Shown piece after piece: positions 34,374 to 43,138 of a DNA stretch of 64,000 nucleotides. This DNA is from Anaeromassilibacillus sp. An172 (lineage in GTDB: Bacteria > Bacillota > Clostridia > Oscillospirales > Acutalibacteraceae). The notes under the pieces were generated by a model that had not been told where the DNA came from, did no database searches, and was given only the letters and a program-made list of their open reading frames with translations. The stretch lies in assembly GCF_002160515.1 (NCBI RefSeq), contig NZ_NFKS01000006.1:61011-125010 (forward strand), written 5' to 3'. Each line of letters begins with the position of its first letter. Positions within the stretch are counted from its first letter, which is position 1. The translations under genes and the position numbers were made by a program.

Positions 34374-34610
34374 CTAACTGAGAGCGAGCAACTCCAAGTC
34401 GCTTGACAAAACATCTCGCCCGACCTGTGATAAGGTTAATTTTAAGATAAAACCCATGCAGGTCGGATAAAAAATAAAAGTCTCGCCCGATTGGAGGTAT
34501 AAAACTAACATAGTTGAGAGCGAGCCATTCTAAGTCACTCAACAAAACGTCTCGCCCGACAGAAAACGGGAGCTAATTTCAAGATTATCCTATCCCTGTC
34601 GGAAATAAAA
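34374..34610 (+). repeat. Hairpin-array repeat, region E (two intact units, one truncated)
   Basis: Intact hairpins pair 34420-34427 (CCGACCTG) with 34459-34466, and 34556-34562 (CCGACAG) with 34596-34602 (CTGTCGG), a stem sequence not seen in the other arrays. Between them a unit starts at CTCGCCCGA (34482-34490) and is cut short without a partner arm. Spacers GAGAGCGAGCAACTCC (34380-34395) and GAGAGCGAGCCATTC (34516-34530) are present. The last hairpin ends ten bases from the stop codon of the HAD gene on the opposite strand. Confidence 0.84.
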
Positions 34611-34611
34611 A

Positions 34612-35331
34612 TCATTGGTTGACGTTGGGCATGTGGTTTATGTGTTTGAGGAATTCCTCCATTGTGCCATGCATGTATTGGGTGTAGTCCACGTTTTCCT
34701 CGTTTTCAAGAAAATCTGTTACAATGTAGACTTTCATGCCAACCTCTTTGGCGGTGACGTCTTCAATTACGTTGTTGCCAAGCATCATGCACTCACGGGG
34801 GAATATTCCAACCTTTTCTGCAATCTCACGGAAATATTCAGGGTTTGGCTTGCAGTATGAGCTTTCGTCATAGCTTGTTATGTAGTCGAAATCTGTGACT
34901 TTAAGTCCTGCCCATTTGAGCCTTGTTCTTATTGCCTCTATTGGAAAAAGGGGATTTGTGGCAAGAATTACACGGTATCCCTTTCCTTTAAGCTTGTTGA
35001 TAACCTTTACCTGTATGTCGCTTTCCTCCACAATCTTTTTTATGGAGTCAAATTCGTTTTGATAGTACTCCTTGAAAACAGGTATAAGGTCACGGGCGTC
35101 CTCTCCCATAATTTCTGTAAAGCTGTTCCAGAAACGCTGTTCGTTGGTCATTTCTCCGTTGTTTTTCACCATGGCACGGGAAGCGTCCCAAACAGCTTTT
35201 AAAAGCGTATCCTTGTCATAGCCCAATGGGACAAACTTTTCTGCAAGGGACCGGAAATACTCTTTCATAAATTCATCCTGTTTCATTCTGAGAAGAGTTC
35301 CATCCAAATCACATAATACGTTCTTTACCAT
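34612..35331 (-). CDS. HAD family hydrolase
   Basis: A 239-residue haloacid-dehalogenase-like phosphatase. Motif I is CDLDGTLL with the nucleophilic aspartate at about residue 7. Motif II is ILATNP, motif III is the lysine in CKPNPEYF, and motif IV is MLGNNVIEDV. The helical cap lies between motifs I and II, as in phosphoglycolate-phosphatase-like members. The substrate cannot be told. GAGGAAAA precedes the ATG. Its 3' end runs into repeat region E. Confidence 0.88.
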   Translation of the reverse strand: MVKNVLCDLDGTLLRMKQDEFMKEYFRSLAEKFVPLGYDKDTLLKAVWDASRAMVKNNGEMTNEQRFWNSFTEIMGEDARDLIPVFKEYYQNEFDSIKKIVEESDIQVKVINKLKGKGYRVILATNPLFPIEAIRTRLKWAGLKVTDFDYITSYDESSYCKPNPEYFREIAEKVGIFPRECMMLGNNVIEDVTAKEVGMKVYIVTDFLENEENVDYTQYMHGTMEEFLKHINHMPNVNQ

Positions 35332-35371
35332 ACAATTTTCCTCTTTCTAATCCTTAAAATGTCATTAATCA

Positions 35372-36220
35372 TCACTTTGCGAGGTACTTCATAAGTGCCT
35401 CATAGCTTTTTTGCGCCTGTTGATAGCCTTTATGGTATGCACCCATAAGCTTGTCACGGTTCTTTTCCATCCTGCCTATATTCAGGTTTCCTGCAGGACG
35501 TATTACAAAAATATTGCCCAGAGCTTCCTGCTGTTCGATATAGTCAAGTGTTTCGTTGTAAACAATATATCTGTTTTTAATGCTGTCGCTGAGCTTCGGG
35601 TATTTCCTGTATTTCAGCTTTGAATAACCGGTAAATTTTGACGGGGATTTTCTGTAGGTTTTGTCACGGGTCAAAATAAGCACGTTTTTAGTGCATCCCA
35701 TTTTTTCGCTGAACTTTATGGGTATTGAATCAGCAAGACCTCCGTCAAGATATTTTCTTCCGCCGATTTCTACCATTCTTGAAACAAAGGGCAGGGAAGC
35801 GGAAGCTCTGATTGCGTCAACGTCTTTAATAAGGTCGTTGATTTTGTAGTATTTCGCTTCGCCGGTTTCGCAGTCGGTTATAACTGAATAAAACTCGGTT
35901 GGATTTTTCTTAAAGGTTTCGTTGTCTATTGGGTAGATTTCCAATGGAACTTCTCTGTAGATAAAATCCGCTCCGAAAATATCTCCGGTTCTTATAAGAC
36001 TGCTGACAGAACAATAATCCTTGTGGTCGAGAAAATCCACAGCGGTGGATAATGCTCTGCCTCTTTGCTTTGCCAGATAACTGCATGCATGGCAGGAGCC
36101 GGCGGAAACCGCCGAGCACATATCAAAATTTATATCTTTATCAAGAAAAAAGTCCAATACTCCGGCGGTGAAAACACCTCTCATTCCACCGCCTTCAAGA
36201 ACAAGTCCTGTTTTGCTCAT
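35372..36220 (-). CDS. Patatin-like phospholipase family protein
   Basis: A 282-residue serine acyl hydrolase. The oxyanion loop GGGMRG is at about residues 10-15, the nucleophile is in the G-x-S-x-G variant AVSAGSCHA (near 40) and the catalytic aspartate is in DGGLADSIP (near 158). Small bacterial patatins of this type are usually annotated as YjjU-like esterases. It follows the cutC gene on the same strand with 30 bases between, and AGAAGG precedes the start. Confidence 0.9.
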   Translation of the reverse strand: MSKTGLVLEGGGMRGVFTAGVLDFFLDKDINFDMCSAVSAGSCHACSYLAKQRGRALSTAVDFLDHKDYCSVSSLIRTGDIFGADFIYREVPLEIYPIDNETFKKNPTEFYSVITDCETGEAKYYKINDLIKDVDAIRASASLPFVSRMVEIGGRKYLDGGLADSIPIKFSEKMGCTKNVLILTRDKTYRKSPSKFTGYSKLKYRKYPKLSDSIKNRYIVYNETLDYIEQQEALGNIFVIRPAGNLNIGRMEKNRDKLMGAYHKGYQQAQKSYEALMKYLAK

Positions 36221-36250
36221 ATTTCATATGCCTTCTTATCAAAAATTATA

Positions 36251-36994
36251 TTAAAGAGCCTTTAAAAGCTCTGACGCCGCCTTTACCTTTTCAACTGAGG
36301 TTTCAAAGATTTCAAATTCGCTGACTCCGGCGGCTCCCATGCTGACGCCTTCTTTTCTGTAGGTCATTCTGCTTTCAAGGGTTACTTTGCCGGACATGTG
36401 ATAGCTGGTGGCTTTTGTTATGTCGTAAAGAGGTTTTATAACCTCAGCGCTTACGCCGCTTCCAATAAGGATATCCACGTTTTCACTTTTTGAAACTAAA
36501 TCCTTTAAAAGCTCGGCGCCCTCCATGGCGGAATTTTTCTGACCTGAAGTGAGAATTGTGTTTACGCCCATCTCCTTTGCTTGTTCCAAAGTTTTGTAAG
36601 GGTCTTTGGCAACGTCAAAAGCACGGTGCAGGGTAACATCAATTCCCTTGGTTTCCTCCATGAGGTATTTCATTTTTTCCATATCAAGAGTTCCGTCCGG
36701 CTTCAAAACGCCGATAACCACGCCGTTTGCGCCTCTTTCACGGAACATTTTTATCTCGTTTTTGATTATTTCAATTTCATAATCATCGTAGCAAAAATCG
36801 CCGAAACGAGGTCTTAAAAGCACGTTTACTTTGATAGAACAGTTTTTCATAACCTCATCAAAAAGACAAAGGGAAGGGGAAAGACCTCCGATTACCAGTG
36901 CGGAACAAAGTTCAATTCTGTTTGCGCCGCCTTTTTCGGCATTTATTGCGGATTGAACGCTGTCTGCGCAGCACTCCAAAACGTAGTTGTTCAT
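36251..36994 (-). CDS. cutC: Copper homeostasis protein CutC
   Basis: A 247-residue TIM-barrel protein. LECCADSVQSAINAEKGGANRIELCSAL at the N-terminus, VLLRPRFGDFCY, VTLHRAFDV and ILTSG are all CutC signatures. The name comes from copper-tolerance genetics; a direct copper-binding role is debated. It lies 16 bases downstream of the CBM9-like gene and 30 bases upstream of the patatin gene, so these three may form an operon. GAGAGG precedes the ATG. Confidence 0.95.
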   Translation of the reverse strand: MNNYVLECCADSVQSAINAEKGGANRIELCSALVIGGLSPSLCLFDEVMKNCSIKVNVLLRPRFGDFCYDDYEIEIIKNEIKMFRERGANGVVIGVLKPDGTLDMEKMKYLMEETKGIDVTLHRAFDVAKDPYKTLEQAKEMGVNTILTSGQKNSAMEGAELLKDLVSKSENVDILIGSGVSAEVIKPLYDITKATSYHMSGKVTLESRMTYRKEGVSMGAAGVSEFEIFETSVEKVKAASELLKAL

Positions 36995-37010
36995 AAATTA
37001 CCTCTCAGAA

Positions 37011-37631
37011 TTATTCAACAATAATTGCCTTTGCAAAATATACCGGAACGTGGAAATTAGGTGTTTCTGTGCCGATTGGCGCAAAGCTTCCGTAATGCTC
37101 GATTTCCGGAGTTTCTGAAATCTTGTAGAAATTGCAGTAGAACTGAGAACCTACATCAAGCTTGCCTGCGTTGCAGGTTTCCTCAAGGAAGTTTATTGGG
37201 AACAAAACTGTAGCAGTCCAGCTTTTTTCATCCTTTGTTACTGTACAGCCGCACTCTTTGCAGAGTTCTTCGGAAATGAAAGTTCTGCCTTTTCTGCCTT
37301 TGCCGTATTTTGCGTACATTTTTGCGTTTGAGTTAAATTCAAAGTTTATATACATAACATCGTTGGAAAGCTCTTCTCCCTCTTCTGTGAAAGCCAAGAA
37401 AATTTCCATTGTGCTGTCGTCGCATACTCTGTCTCTGTCCTGAGTTTTGAGTGCAAGTGGATTTTCCTCAAAGCAGGTCATTTTTGCAAAAATTCCTTCG
37501 CCCGGGATAAAGCCCATTTTACCTACAACCTTTGGTGTGTAGACATTTCTCCACTTGTAGTTTGTGATTTCAAATTCGTTGCACAAATCGATATCAGCTT
37601 TGCTCTGAATTTTTTTAATTTTGTATTCCAT
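37011..37631 (-). CDS. CBM9-like carbohydrate-binding family protein
   Basis: A 206-residue protein resembling the family-9 carbohydrate-binding-like domain (DOMON superfamily): MTCFEENPLALKTQDRDRVCDDSTMEIFLAF followed by YINFEFNSNAKMYA and WTATVLFPINFLE. It has no signal peptide, so it appears cytoplasmic, which is usual for this stand-alone group. The frame is open further upstream, but the ATG at 37631 has a clear GGAGG site. A sugar-binding role is inferred from the fold only. Confidence 0.78.
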   Translation of the reverse strand: MEYKIKKIQSKADIDLCNEFEITNYKWRNVYTPKVVGKMGFIPGEGIFAKMTCFEENPLALKTQDRDRVCDDSTMEIFLAFTEEGEELSNDVMYINFEFNSNAKMYAKYGKGRKGRTFISEELCKECGCTVTKDEKSWTATVLFPINFLEETCNAGKLDVGSQFYCNFYKISETPEIEHYGSFAPIGTETPNFHVPVYFAKAIIVE

Positions 37632-37830
37632 AGTAAATCCTCCATGCGCAAAATTCACATACTGTTTTTTCTCTTTTGATTTGATAATTATAAACATATA
37701 ATTAAATTTATTGTACCATAAATAGAAAAAAATTCAACAGCAATTTTTGGATTTTACCCTTGAAATTAGGTTATTATTTACATTTTAAGTTTATTAGATG
37801 AAATGAATGGTTTTAAGCTGTTATAAAATT

Positions 37831-37862
37831 AACTCCCCACGGACATAATGCCGTGAGGAGTT
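37831..37862 (-). terminator. Terminator of leuCD
   Basis: A 12-bp stem with one mismatch (37831-37842 with 37851-37862), followed on the minus strand by TTAATTTT, eleven bases after the leuD stop. Confidence 0.75.
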
Positions 37863-37872
37863 ATGTGTTGAT

Positions 37873-38355
37873 TTATTCTGTTATTGATTTTATAAGTCCG
37901 CCCTTGCGGATAATGTTCTGAATAAACTCCGGGAATGGCTCTGCCTGATACTTTTTGTTCTTTGTTTCGTTTACAATAACGCCTGTATCATAATCAACGC
38001 TTACCATATCGCCGTCTTCAATGTCCTTTGCAGCTTCGTCGCACTCAAGAATCGGAAGTCCGATGTTTATTGAGTTTCTGTAGAAAATACGTGCAAAGGT
38101 TGAAGCGATAACGCAGGAAATTCCGCTGGCCTTTATGGCGATTGGTGCGTGCTCTCTTGAGCTTCCGCAGCCAAAGTTCTTATCGGCAACAATTATGTCG
38201 CCCTGTTGAACCTTGTTTACAAAATCCTTGTCGATATCCTCCATGCAGTGAGCGGCAAGCTCTTTATGAGATGCTGTGTTCAGATAACGTGCAGGGATAA
38301 TAACGTCTGTGTCCACGTTGTCGCCGTATTTATGTACTCTGCCTCTTGCGTTCAT
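37873..38355 (-). CDS. leuD: 3-isopropylmalate dehydratase small subunit
   Basis: A 160-residue swivel-domain subunit that, with LeuC, isomerises 2- to 3-isopropylmalate in leucine synthesis. [21 protein letters not shown] and the substrate loop [12 protein letters not shown] are diagnostic. It is of the short, archaeal/clostridial type. It follows leuC by 17 bases with a GGAGG site. No leuA or leuB is in the window, so the substrate could also be citramalate-derived or homocitrate-type; leucine is the default reading. Confidence 0.92.
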   Translation of the reverse strand: MNARGRVHKYGDNVDTDVIIPARYLNTASHKELAAHCMEDIDKDFVNKVQQGDIIVADKNFGCGSSREHAPIAIKASGISCVIASTFARIFYRNSINIGLPILECDEAAKDIEDGDMVSVDYDTGVIVNETKNKKYQAEPFPEFIQNIIRKGGLIKSITE

Positions 38356-38372
38356 GTTATTTTTCCTCCTTA

Positions 38373-39638
38373 TTACAGCTTTTCGGGGTCGATGATGTAG
38401 CCTGCAACTGCGCTGGCGGCAGCTACAGCAGGACTTGCAAGGTAAACCTCACTGTCCACGTGACCCATTCTGCCTACGAAATTTCTGTTTGTGGTGGAAA
38501 CAGCTTTCTCGCCTGCGGCAAGAATTCCCATGTGTCCGCCAAGACAAGGTCCGCAGGTTGGAGTTGAAACAACAGCTCCTGCTTCTATAAATATGTCAAA
38601 AAGTCCCTCGTGCATAGCCTGAAGCCAGATTTTCTGTGTGCCAGGGAAAATTATGCAGCGAACGCCCTTGGCAATCTTTCTTCCTTTGAGTATCTCTGCG
38701 GCGGCTCTCAGGTCGCTTATTCTTCCGTTGGTGCATGAACCGATTACAGCCTGGTCGATTTTAACCTCTTTTTCGCCGATTTCATCAACTGTCTTTGTGT
38801 TCTCAGGAAGATGAGGAAATGCAACTGTCGGTCTGATTGTGCTTAAATCAATCACATAGGTTTCGTCGTAAACTGCATCCTCGTCTGCTGTATATTCAAC
38901 AGGTGTGCCCTGGAATCTTCCGTTGCAGTATTCTCTTGTAACATCGTCAACAGGGAAAATACCGTTCTTAGCGCCGGCTTCAATAGCCATGTTTGCAATG
39001 CAAAGTCTGTCGTCTATGTTAAGGTACTTGATACCCTCGCCGCAGAATTCCATTGACTTATACAAAGCTCCGTCAACGCCTATCATTCCGATAATGTGAA
39101 GGATTACATCTTTGCCGCTTACATAACCCTGTGGTTTACCTACAAGCTCAAACTTAATAGCTGAGGGAACCTTGAACCATGCCTTTCCGCTTATCATGCC
39201 TGCCGCCATATCTGTTGAACCTACGCCTGTTGAGAATGCTCCCAATGCGCCGTAGGTGCAGGTGTGTGAGTCGGCTCCTATGCACAGACTTCCGGGTCCT
39301 ACAAGACCCATTTCCGGAAGAAGTGCATGTTCAATGCCCATTTGACCTACATCAAGGAAATTTTTAATATCGTATTTGTCTGCAAACTTTCTTACCTGAA
39401 GGCACTGAGTAGCAGCCTTGATATCTTTGTTAGGTGTAAAGTGATCCATAATCATGGCAATCTTTGTGTTGTCGAAAACAGAAGTTGCGTTGTTTTCTTC
39501 AAAAACATTAATTGCAACAGGTGAGGTAACGTCGTTACCGAGAACCATGTCCAGCTTTGCCTCGATAAGCTGTCCCGCTTTAACAGAATCAAGACCGGCA
39601 TGTGCCGCCAGAATTTTCTGAGACATTGTCATTCCCAT
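38373..39638 (-). CDS. leuC: 3-isopropylmalate dehydratase large subunit
   Basis: A 421-residue aconitase-family catalytic subunit. The three [4Fe-4S] cysteines are in GSCTNGR (near residue 300) and CGPCLG (near 362-365). [30 protein letters not shown] and [13 protein letters not shown] motifs place it in the LeuC/HACN group with about 420 residues. It starts after AAGGAG; a second ATG three codons in is a weaker alternative. It is read from a TTGCCA-N17-TAGAAT promoter about 90 bases upstream. Confidence 0.93.
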   Translation of the reverse strand: MGMTMSQKILAAHAGLDSVKAGQLIEAKLDMVLGNDVTSPVAINVFEENNATSVFDNTKIAMIMDHFTPNKDIKAATQCLQVRKFADKYDIKNFLDVGQMGIEHALLPEMGLVGPGSLCIGADSHTCTYGALGAFSTGVGSTDMAAGMISGKAWFKVPSAIKFELVGKPQGYVSGKDVILHIIGMIGVDGALYKSMEFCGEGIKYLNIDDRLCIANMAIEAGAKNGIFPVDDVTREYCNGRFQGTPVEYTADEDAVYDETYVIDLSTIRPTVAFPHLPENTKTVDEIGEKEVKIDQAVIGSCTNGRISDLRAAAEILKGRKIAKGVRCIIFPGTQKIWLQAMHEGLFDIFIEAGAVVSTPTCGPCLGGHMGILAAGEKAVSTTNRNFVGRMGHVDSEVYLASPAVAAASAVAGYIIDPEKL

Positions 39639-39727
39639 TTTTTTCAGCTCCTTAAAAGTGTCTTCTTGTTTAGTGAAGAATAAAAATGCATATTATGTAT
39701 ATTTATTCATTGTCTAAGCATGGAATT

Positions 39728-39756
39728 ATTCTATCACACATTGGATAAAATGGCAA
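39728..39756 (-). promoter_or_regulatory. Promoter of leuCD
   Basis: On the minus strand TTGCCA (39756-39751), a 17-base spacer and TAGAAT (39733-39728). The leader of about 80 bases shows no leader peptide or T-box that I can recognise. Confidence 0.65.
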
Positions 39757-39848
39757 TATGAAATTTTAAGAGAAATATAATGTTTTTATTGCTGAATATA
39801 AGTTATAAATATTCATAGGCTGAGGGAGAGAAGCGGATAAAAAAATAC

Positions 39849-39877
39849 TTGATTTTAATAAATCTATGTGATATAAT
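39849..39877 (+). promoter_or_regulatory. Promoter of the tRNA-Pro gene
   Basis: TTGATT (39849-39854), exactly 17 bases and TATAAT (39872-39877), placing the start about nine bases ahead of the tRNA. Confidence 0.75.
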
Positions 39878-39892
39878 AACTCCTACAGTTAT

Positions 39893-39969
39893 CCGGGTGT
39901 AGCGCAGTTTGGTAGCGCGCTTGAATGGGGTTCAAGAGGCCGCAGGTTCGACTCCTGTCACTCGGACCA
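39893..39969 (+). tRNA. tRNA-Pro (anticodon GGG)
   Basis: A full cloverleaf. The acceptor stem is CCGGGTG (39893-39899) with CACTCGG (39959-39965), the D arm GCGC/GCGC, the anticodon stem CTTGA/TCAAG around the loop ATGGGGT, giving anticodon GGG at 39927-39929 with T33 and G37, and the T arm GCAGG-TTCGACT-CCTGT. The CCA end is encoded (39967-39969). It stands alone with its own promoter and terminator. Confidence 0.95.
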
Positions 39970-39971
39970 AT

Positions 39972-40018
39972 ATAAAATAAAAGAACGATGTCCAACGGAC
40001 ATCGTTCTTTTATTTTAT
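39972..40018 (+). terminator. Terminator of tRNA-Pro, 22-bp perfect palindrome
   Basis: 39972-39993 pairs with 39997-40018 without a mismatch around a three-base loop (AAC). The end of the stem supplies the T-rich tract. Unusually long for a terminator stem. Confidence 0.85.
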
Positions 40019-40121
40019 CCAGTAGAAGGAATAGAAGCCAGCCGTAAAAATTATGATTATTGTTAAGTGAAAACACTGTCCGATGTAAATAAAACATCTG
40101 TCTAAATAAACAAAAAATCTA

Positions 40122-40150
40122 TTGACAAAACATAATAATTTGCTTAGAAT
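40122..40150 (+). promoter_or_regulatory. Promoter of the kinase-phosphatase operon
   Basis: TTGACA (40122-40127), exactly 17 bases and TAGAAT (40145-40150). The rest of the gap up to 40316 is very AT-rich with no other recognisable element. Confidence 0.75.
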
Positions 40151-40316
40151 AAATATGTATTTGTGAAAAATTGTCTAATTTTTTTGCTTAAAAAGAAATT
40201 AAAGGAAATAAAAACGATTTTATAAATGAAATTTTACGCAATTTTTAAATTTGAGCAGGATTTTATATTTCTAATGCTCTTTAAAATTATGTTTTATGTG
40301 AATTTGAGGGGTTTTC

Positions 40317-41444
40317 ATGGGTTGGAAAAGGGAACTTTGGCCTGAATGGGAAATTGAAAGCGTTATAGGCTCCGGTGCATACGGGGATGTATATAAAATA
40401 AGAAGACAGGATATAGGCGGTGTGTATTATGCGGCTTTAAAGGTTATATCCATTCCCAGAGATGAGGATGAGATAAACCAGCTTCGCAACGCAAATATGA
40501 GCGACGAACAGATTGCCCGGTATTACCGCAGATTTGTAAACGACTTGTCCAGGGAATTTTCTGTTATGGAAAAATTAAAGGGCAATACAAATATTGTTTC
40601 CTATGAGGACCACAAAATAATTGAGCATAAGGTGGGATTCGGCTGGGACGTTTTAATAAGAATGGAGCTTTTAATGCCTCTGCCTGCTTATCTTCAGCAC
40701 CATGAGTTCGGGGAAGCTGAAACCATAAAGCTGGGAATTGACATCTGCAACGCCCTTAAAATATGCCAGTGCGAAAACATAATCCACAGGGACATAAAGC
40801 CGGGAAATATTTTTGTAACCAGCCACGGAGATTTTAAGCTTGGAGATTTCAGCGTTGCCCTTACCAACCATAACACAACAGGCGGTTCTCCGAAAGGCAC
40901 TTATACCTTTATGGCGCCTGAGGTTTACTACGGAAAAAAATACGACAATACAATAGATATATATTCTCTGGGACTTATTCTTTATAAAATGCTGAACAGG
41001 GGAAGGCTTCCCTTTTTGCCTTTGCCTCCACAGACAATTACCCACGAAATGGTTGAGCAGGCAAACTATAAAAGACTGTGCGGAGCGGTTCTCCCAAGAC
41101 CTGTTGACGCTTCAATAGGAATGTCAAATATTATAATGAAAGCCTGCGCCTATTATCCCAATAAAAGATACAGGAATGCAGGGGAGTTTCTCAGTGCTCT
41201 GGAGTTTTGCAGACACGCCCAAGGGCCGATGAGCGTATCAAGACAGGTTTCACAGTGTGTGAAAAATATTGTGGAAACACTTTGCTATACGGAAAACGAA
41301 GCTGTTAAGCCAAACGAAGTTAACAGAGGTTATTTTCGTGAAAATTCTGTTATAGAGGACAGTGAGAAAACAGAAAGAAAGGAAAACAATGGGCCTGCAA
41401 AAAAGACAATGAAGGATTTCTTTGTTAAAGGCGGCGATTTGTAA
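40317..41444 (+). CDS. Serine/threonine protein kinase
   Basis: A 375-residue Hanks-type kinase. The glycine loop GSGAYGDVY is at about residues 18-26, the ATP lysine in AALKVI (near 41), the catalytic HRDIKPGN (near 158-165) and the metal-binding motif reads DFS instead of DFG (near 176-178). APEVYYG and DIYSLGLIL follow. The C-terminal 70 residues are low-complexity, charged and cytoplasmic; there is no membrane helix and no PASTA domain. It starts after GAGGGG and is the first of six closely spaced genes with a VWA protein, a PP2C phosphatase and a second kinase. Confidence 0.93.
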   Translation: MGWKRELWPEWEIESVIGSGAYGDVYKIRRQDIGGVYYAALKVISIPRDEDEINQLRNANMSDEQIARYYRRFVNDLSREFSVMEKLKGNTNIVSYEDHKIIEHKVGFGWDVLIRMELLMPLPAYLQHHEFGEAETIKLGIDICNALKICQCENIIHRDIKPGNIFVTSHGDFKLGDFSVALTNHNTTGGSPKGTYTFMAPEVYYGKKYDNTIDIYSLGLILYKMLNRGRLPFLPLPPQTITHEMVEQANYKRLCGAVLPRPVDASIGMSNIIMKACAYYPNKRYRNAGEFLSALEFCRHAQGPMSVSRQVSQCVKNIVETLCYTENEAVKPNEVNRGYFRENSVIEDSEKTERKENNGPAKKTMKDFFVKGGDL

Positions 41445-41464
41445 TTGTATAAAGGAGATTTGAA

Positions 41465-41788
41465 ATGCCAGGTTTTATAGGATTTATCGTCTTTGTGGTT
41501 ATCCTTGCGATAATTATATCCAAGGTTAAAAAAAGTGGAAAAAAGAAAAAGTATAACGCAGAATCAGCAAAAAAACCGGCAGCGTCTTTTTATACTGATA
41601 AGAAACCTGCCATGGATAGTTCTCCTGAGCCTTTTCATGCTTCCCAAAAAGAAGAGGAAAACCACAAGGTTACCAGAATTATGATGTATGAAGCGGATAA
41701 AATCGGCGGAAGCTGGACTTGCGAATACTGTGAAAGTGAAAACAGCAATTCTTTTGAAAAATGCAGTGTATGCAATCATCACAGATGA
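41465..41788 (+). CDS. Small membrane protein with RanBP2-type zinc finger
   Basis: A 107-residue protein with an N-terminal membrane helix (about residues 4-20), a Lys-rich stop-transfer stretch and a low-complexity linker. At the C-terminus WTCEYC...CSVC has cysteines at about 86, 89, 100 and 103: a C-x2-C-x10-C-x2-C RanBP2-like zinc finger. The zinc finger would lie on the cytoplasmic side if the helix is an N-out anchor. It lies 20 bases after the kinase gene and is probably a scaffold or sensor in the same signalling unit; that role is inference. Confidence 0.75.
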   Translation: MPGFIGFIVFVVILAIIISKVKKSGKKKKYNAESAKKPAASFYTDKKPAMDSSPEPFHASQKEEENHKVTRIMMYEADKIGGSWTCEYCESENSNSFEKCSVCNHHR

Positions 41789-41810
41789 TTTTAAATAACG
41801 GAGGTAAAAC

Positions 41811-42407
41811 ATGTTTTGTTCTAAATGCGGAGTTAAATTGCCTGAGAAAGCAAATAAATGTCCCAACTGCGGCGAACCGGTTACAGGAAATGAGTACTGC
41901 GGAGGCTTTTGGGGACTGGTAAACGGAAATAAACCACAGGTACCAAAGCCAACAGAAAGAATCAACACAGAAAGCAGAAATATTCAGGCTTCAAAAAAGG
42001 ACAATAAACCGTCCGAAAGGGAAGTCAGAATGATGAATAACTATAAGAAAAACACAAGAAATCTTCTTATAGTTTCAGCGGCGCTGGCGGCTGTTGTTAT
42101 AATAGAATTTATAGTGATTGTTACATTTATTTTGAGTTCGGGAAATGACGGCAATATTGAAATGACAGACAATGCAAATATTGTTGCAACCGAAGTTGAC
42201 AACGGAAATGAAGAAAATTTCCAGCAGGAAATAACACAAGATACAACAGCGGAAGAGGTTACCACAGAAGAATATACAGAGGAAACCACCGAGGAAGAGA
42301 CTAACGGCATGTTTCAGAATGACAAAAAGGACGAAATGGACTTTATGAACGAAACAGAGCCTGAAAGCGGAAATACAGAAGAACTTTTTACAGACAGTGA
42401 TTTTTAA
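41811..42407 (+). CDS. Zinc-ribbon membrane protein
   Basis: A 198-residue protein. An N-terminal double zinc ribbon (cysteines at about 3, 6, 17 and 20: FCSKCG, CPNCG) is followed by a basic linker, one membrane helix (about 83-107) and a Glu/Thr-rich extracytoplasmic tail of about 85 residues. The layout, with a cytoplasmic metal-binding end and an acidic outside tail, would suit a transmembrane sensor. CGGAGG precedes the ATG. The tail has the composition of cell-wall-exposed linkers rather than a folded domain. Confidence 0.75.
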   Translation: MFCSKCGVKLPEKANKCPNCGEPVTGNEYCGGFWGLVNGNKPQVPKPTERINTESRNIQASKKDNKPSEREVRMMNNYKKNTRNLLIVSAALAAVVIIEFIVIVTFILSSGNDGNIEMTDNANIVATEVDNGNEENFQQEITQDTTAEEVTTEEYTEETTEEETNGMFQNDKKDEMDFMNETEPESGNTEELFTDSDF

Positions 42408-42424
42408 TTAAGGGGGATATTATT

Positions 42425-43111
42425 ATGGGAAGCAATTACCGTGTTACATATGGCGTTGACCTTGTTTTCTGCATAGACGCCACAATGAGTATGAATCATA
42501 TTTTGGGAATAGTAAAAGACAATGCTCTGAACTTTTACAGAGATTTTAAAAAGACAATGGACGAAAAACACAAGACTGTTATACAGCTGAGAGTTAGAAT
42601 TGTGGCTTTCCGTGACTACTATTACGACAGGGAAAAAGCAATGATGGTTACAGACTTTTTCAATCTTCCGGAACAGTCCGACGATTTCCAGGCATGTGTA
42701 CGCTGTATTGAGGCTGAGGGCGGCGGAGACGACCCTGAGGACGGTTTGGAGGCTTTGGCATATGCCATGAAATCAAAATGGAGCACTCCGGGAAAGAAAA
42801 ACCGCCATGTAATAGTTGTTTGGTCCGACGAGGGAACACACGATTTGGGATTCGGAAAATCTGCGCCAAACTATCCAAACGGAATGGCTAAGGATTTCAA
42901 CGAGCTTACCGAGTGGTGGGGAAGCTCATACTGCCCGGGAATTATGGACGAGTCAGCAAAAAGACTTTTGCTCTTTACTCCGGACAAACCAAGCTGGAAT
43001 AAAATTAAGGACAACTGGAACAACGTAATCCACTACGAGTCCGAGGCAGGAACAGGACTTAAAGACAGCGATTATTCAATGATATTAAACGCAATCTGCA
43101 ATTCTATTTAA
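42425..43111 (+). CDS. VWA domain protein (TerY-like)
   Basis: A 228-residue protein consisting of a single von Willebrand A domain. The MIDAS metal site is present in modified form: DATMS (about residues 18-22) instead of DxSxS, with later residues in GGDDPEDG and WSDEGTHD. No signal peptide or membrane helix, so it is cytoplasmic. It sits immediately before the PP2C gene and between two kinases. This is the composition of the TerY-phosphorylation triad (VWA, PP2C, kinase) known from stress-response and defence gene neighbourhoods. Confidence 0.85.
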   Translation: MGSNYRVTYGVDLVFCIDATMSMNHILGIVKDNALNFYRDFKKTMDEKHKTVIQLRVRIVAFRDYYYDREKAMMVTDFFNLPEQSDDFQACVRCIEAEGGGDDPEDGLEALAYAMKSKWSTPGKKNRHVIVVWSDEGTHDLGFGKSAPNYPNGMAKDFNELTEWWGSSYCPGIMDESAKRLLLFTPDKPSWNKIKDNWNNVIHYESEAGTGLKDSDYSMILNAICNSI

Positions 43112-43138
43112 GTCTGCGGAAATTAAAGGTATACAATT

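Noticed and set aside
39864..40097. Minus-strand frame of 77 codons across the tRNA-Pro gene
   Set aside because: It is the antisense of the tRNA and its terminator and gives the familiar false protein seen opposite tRNA genes.
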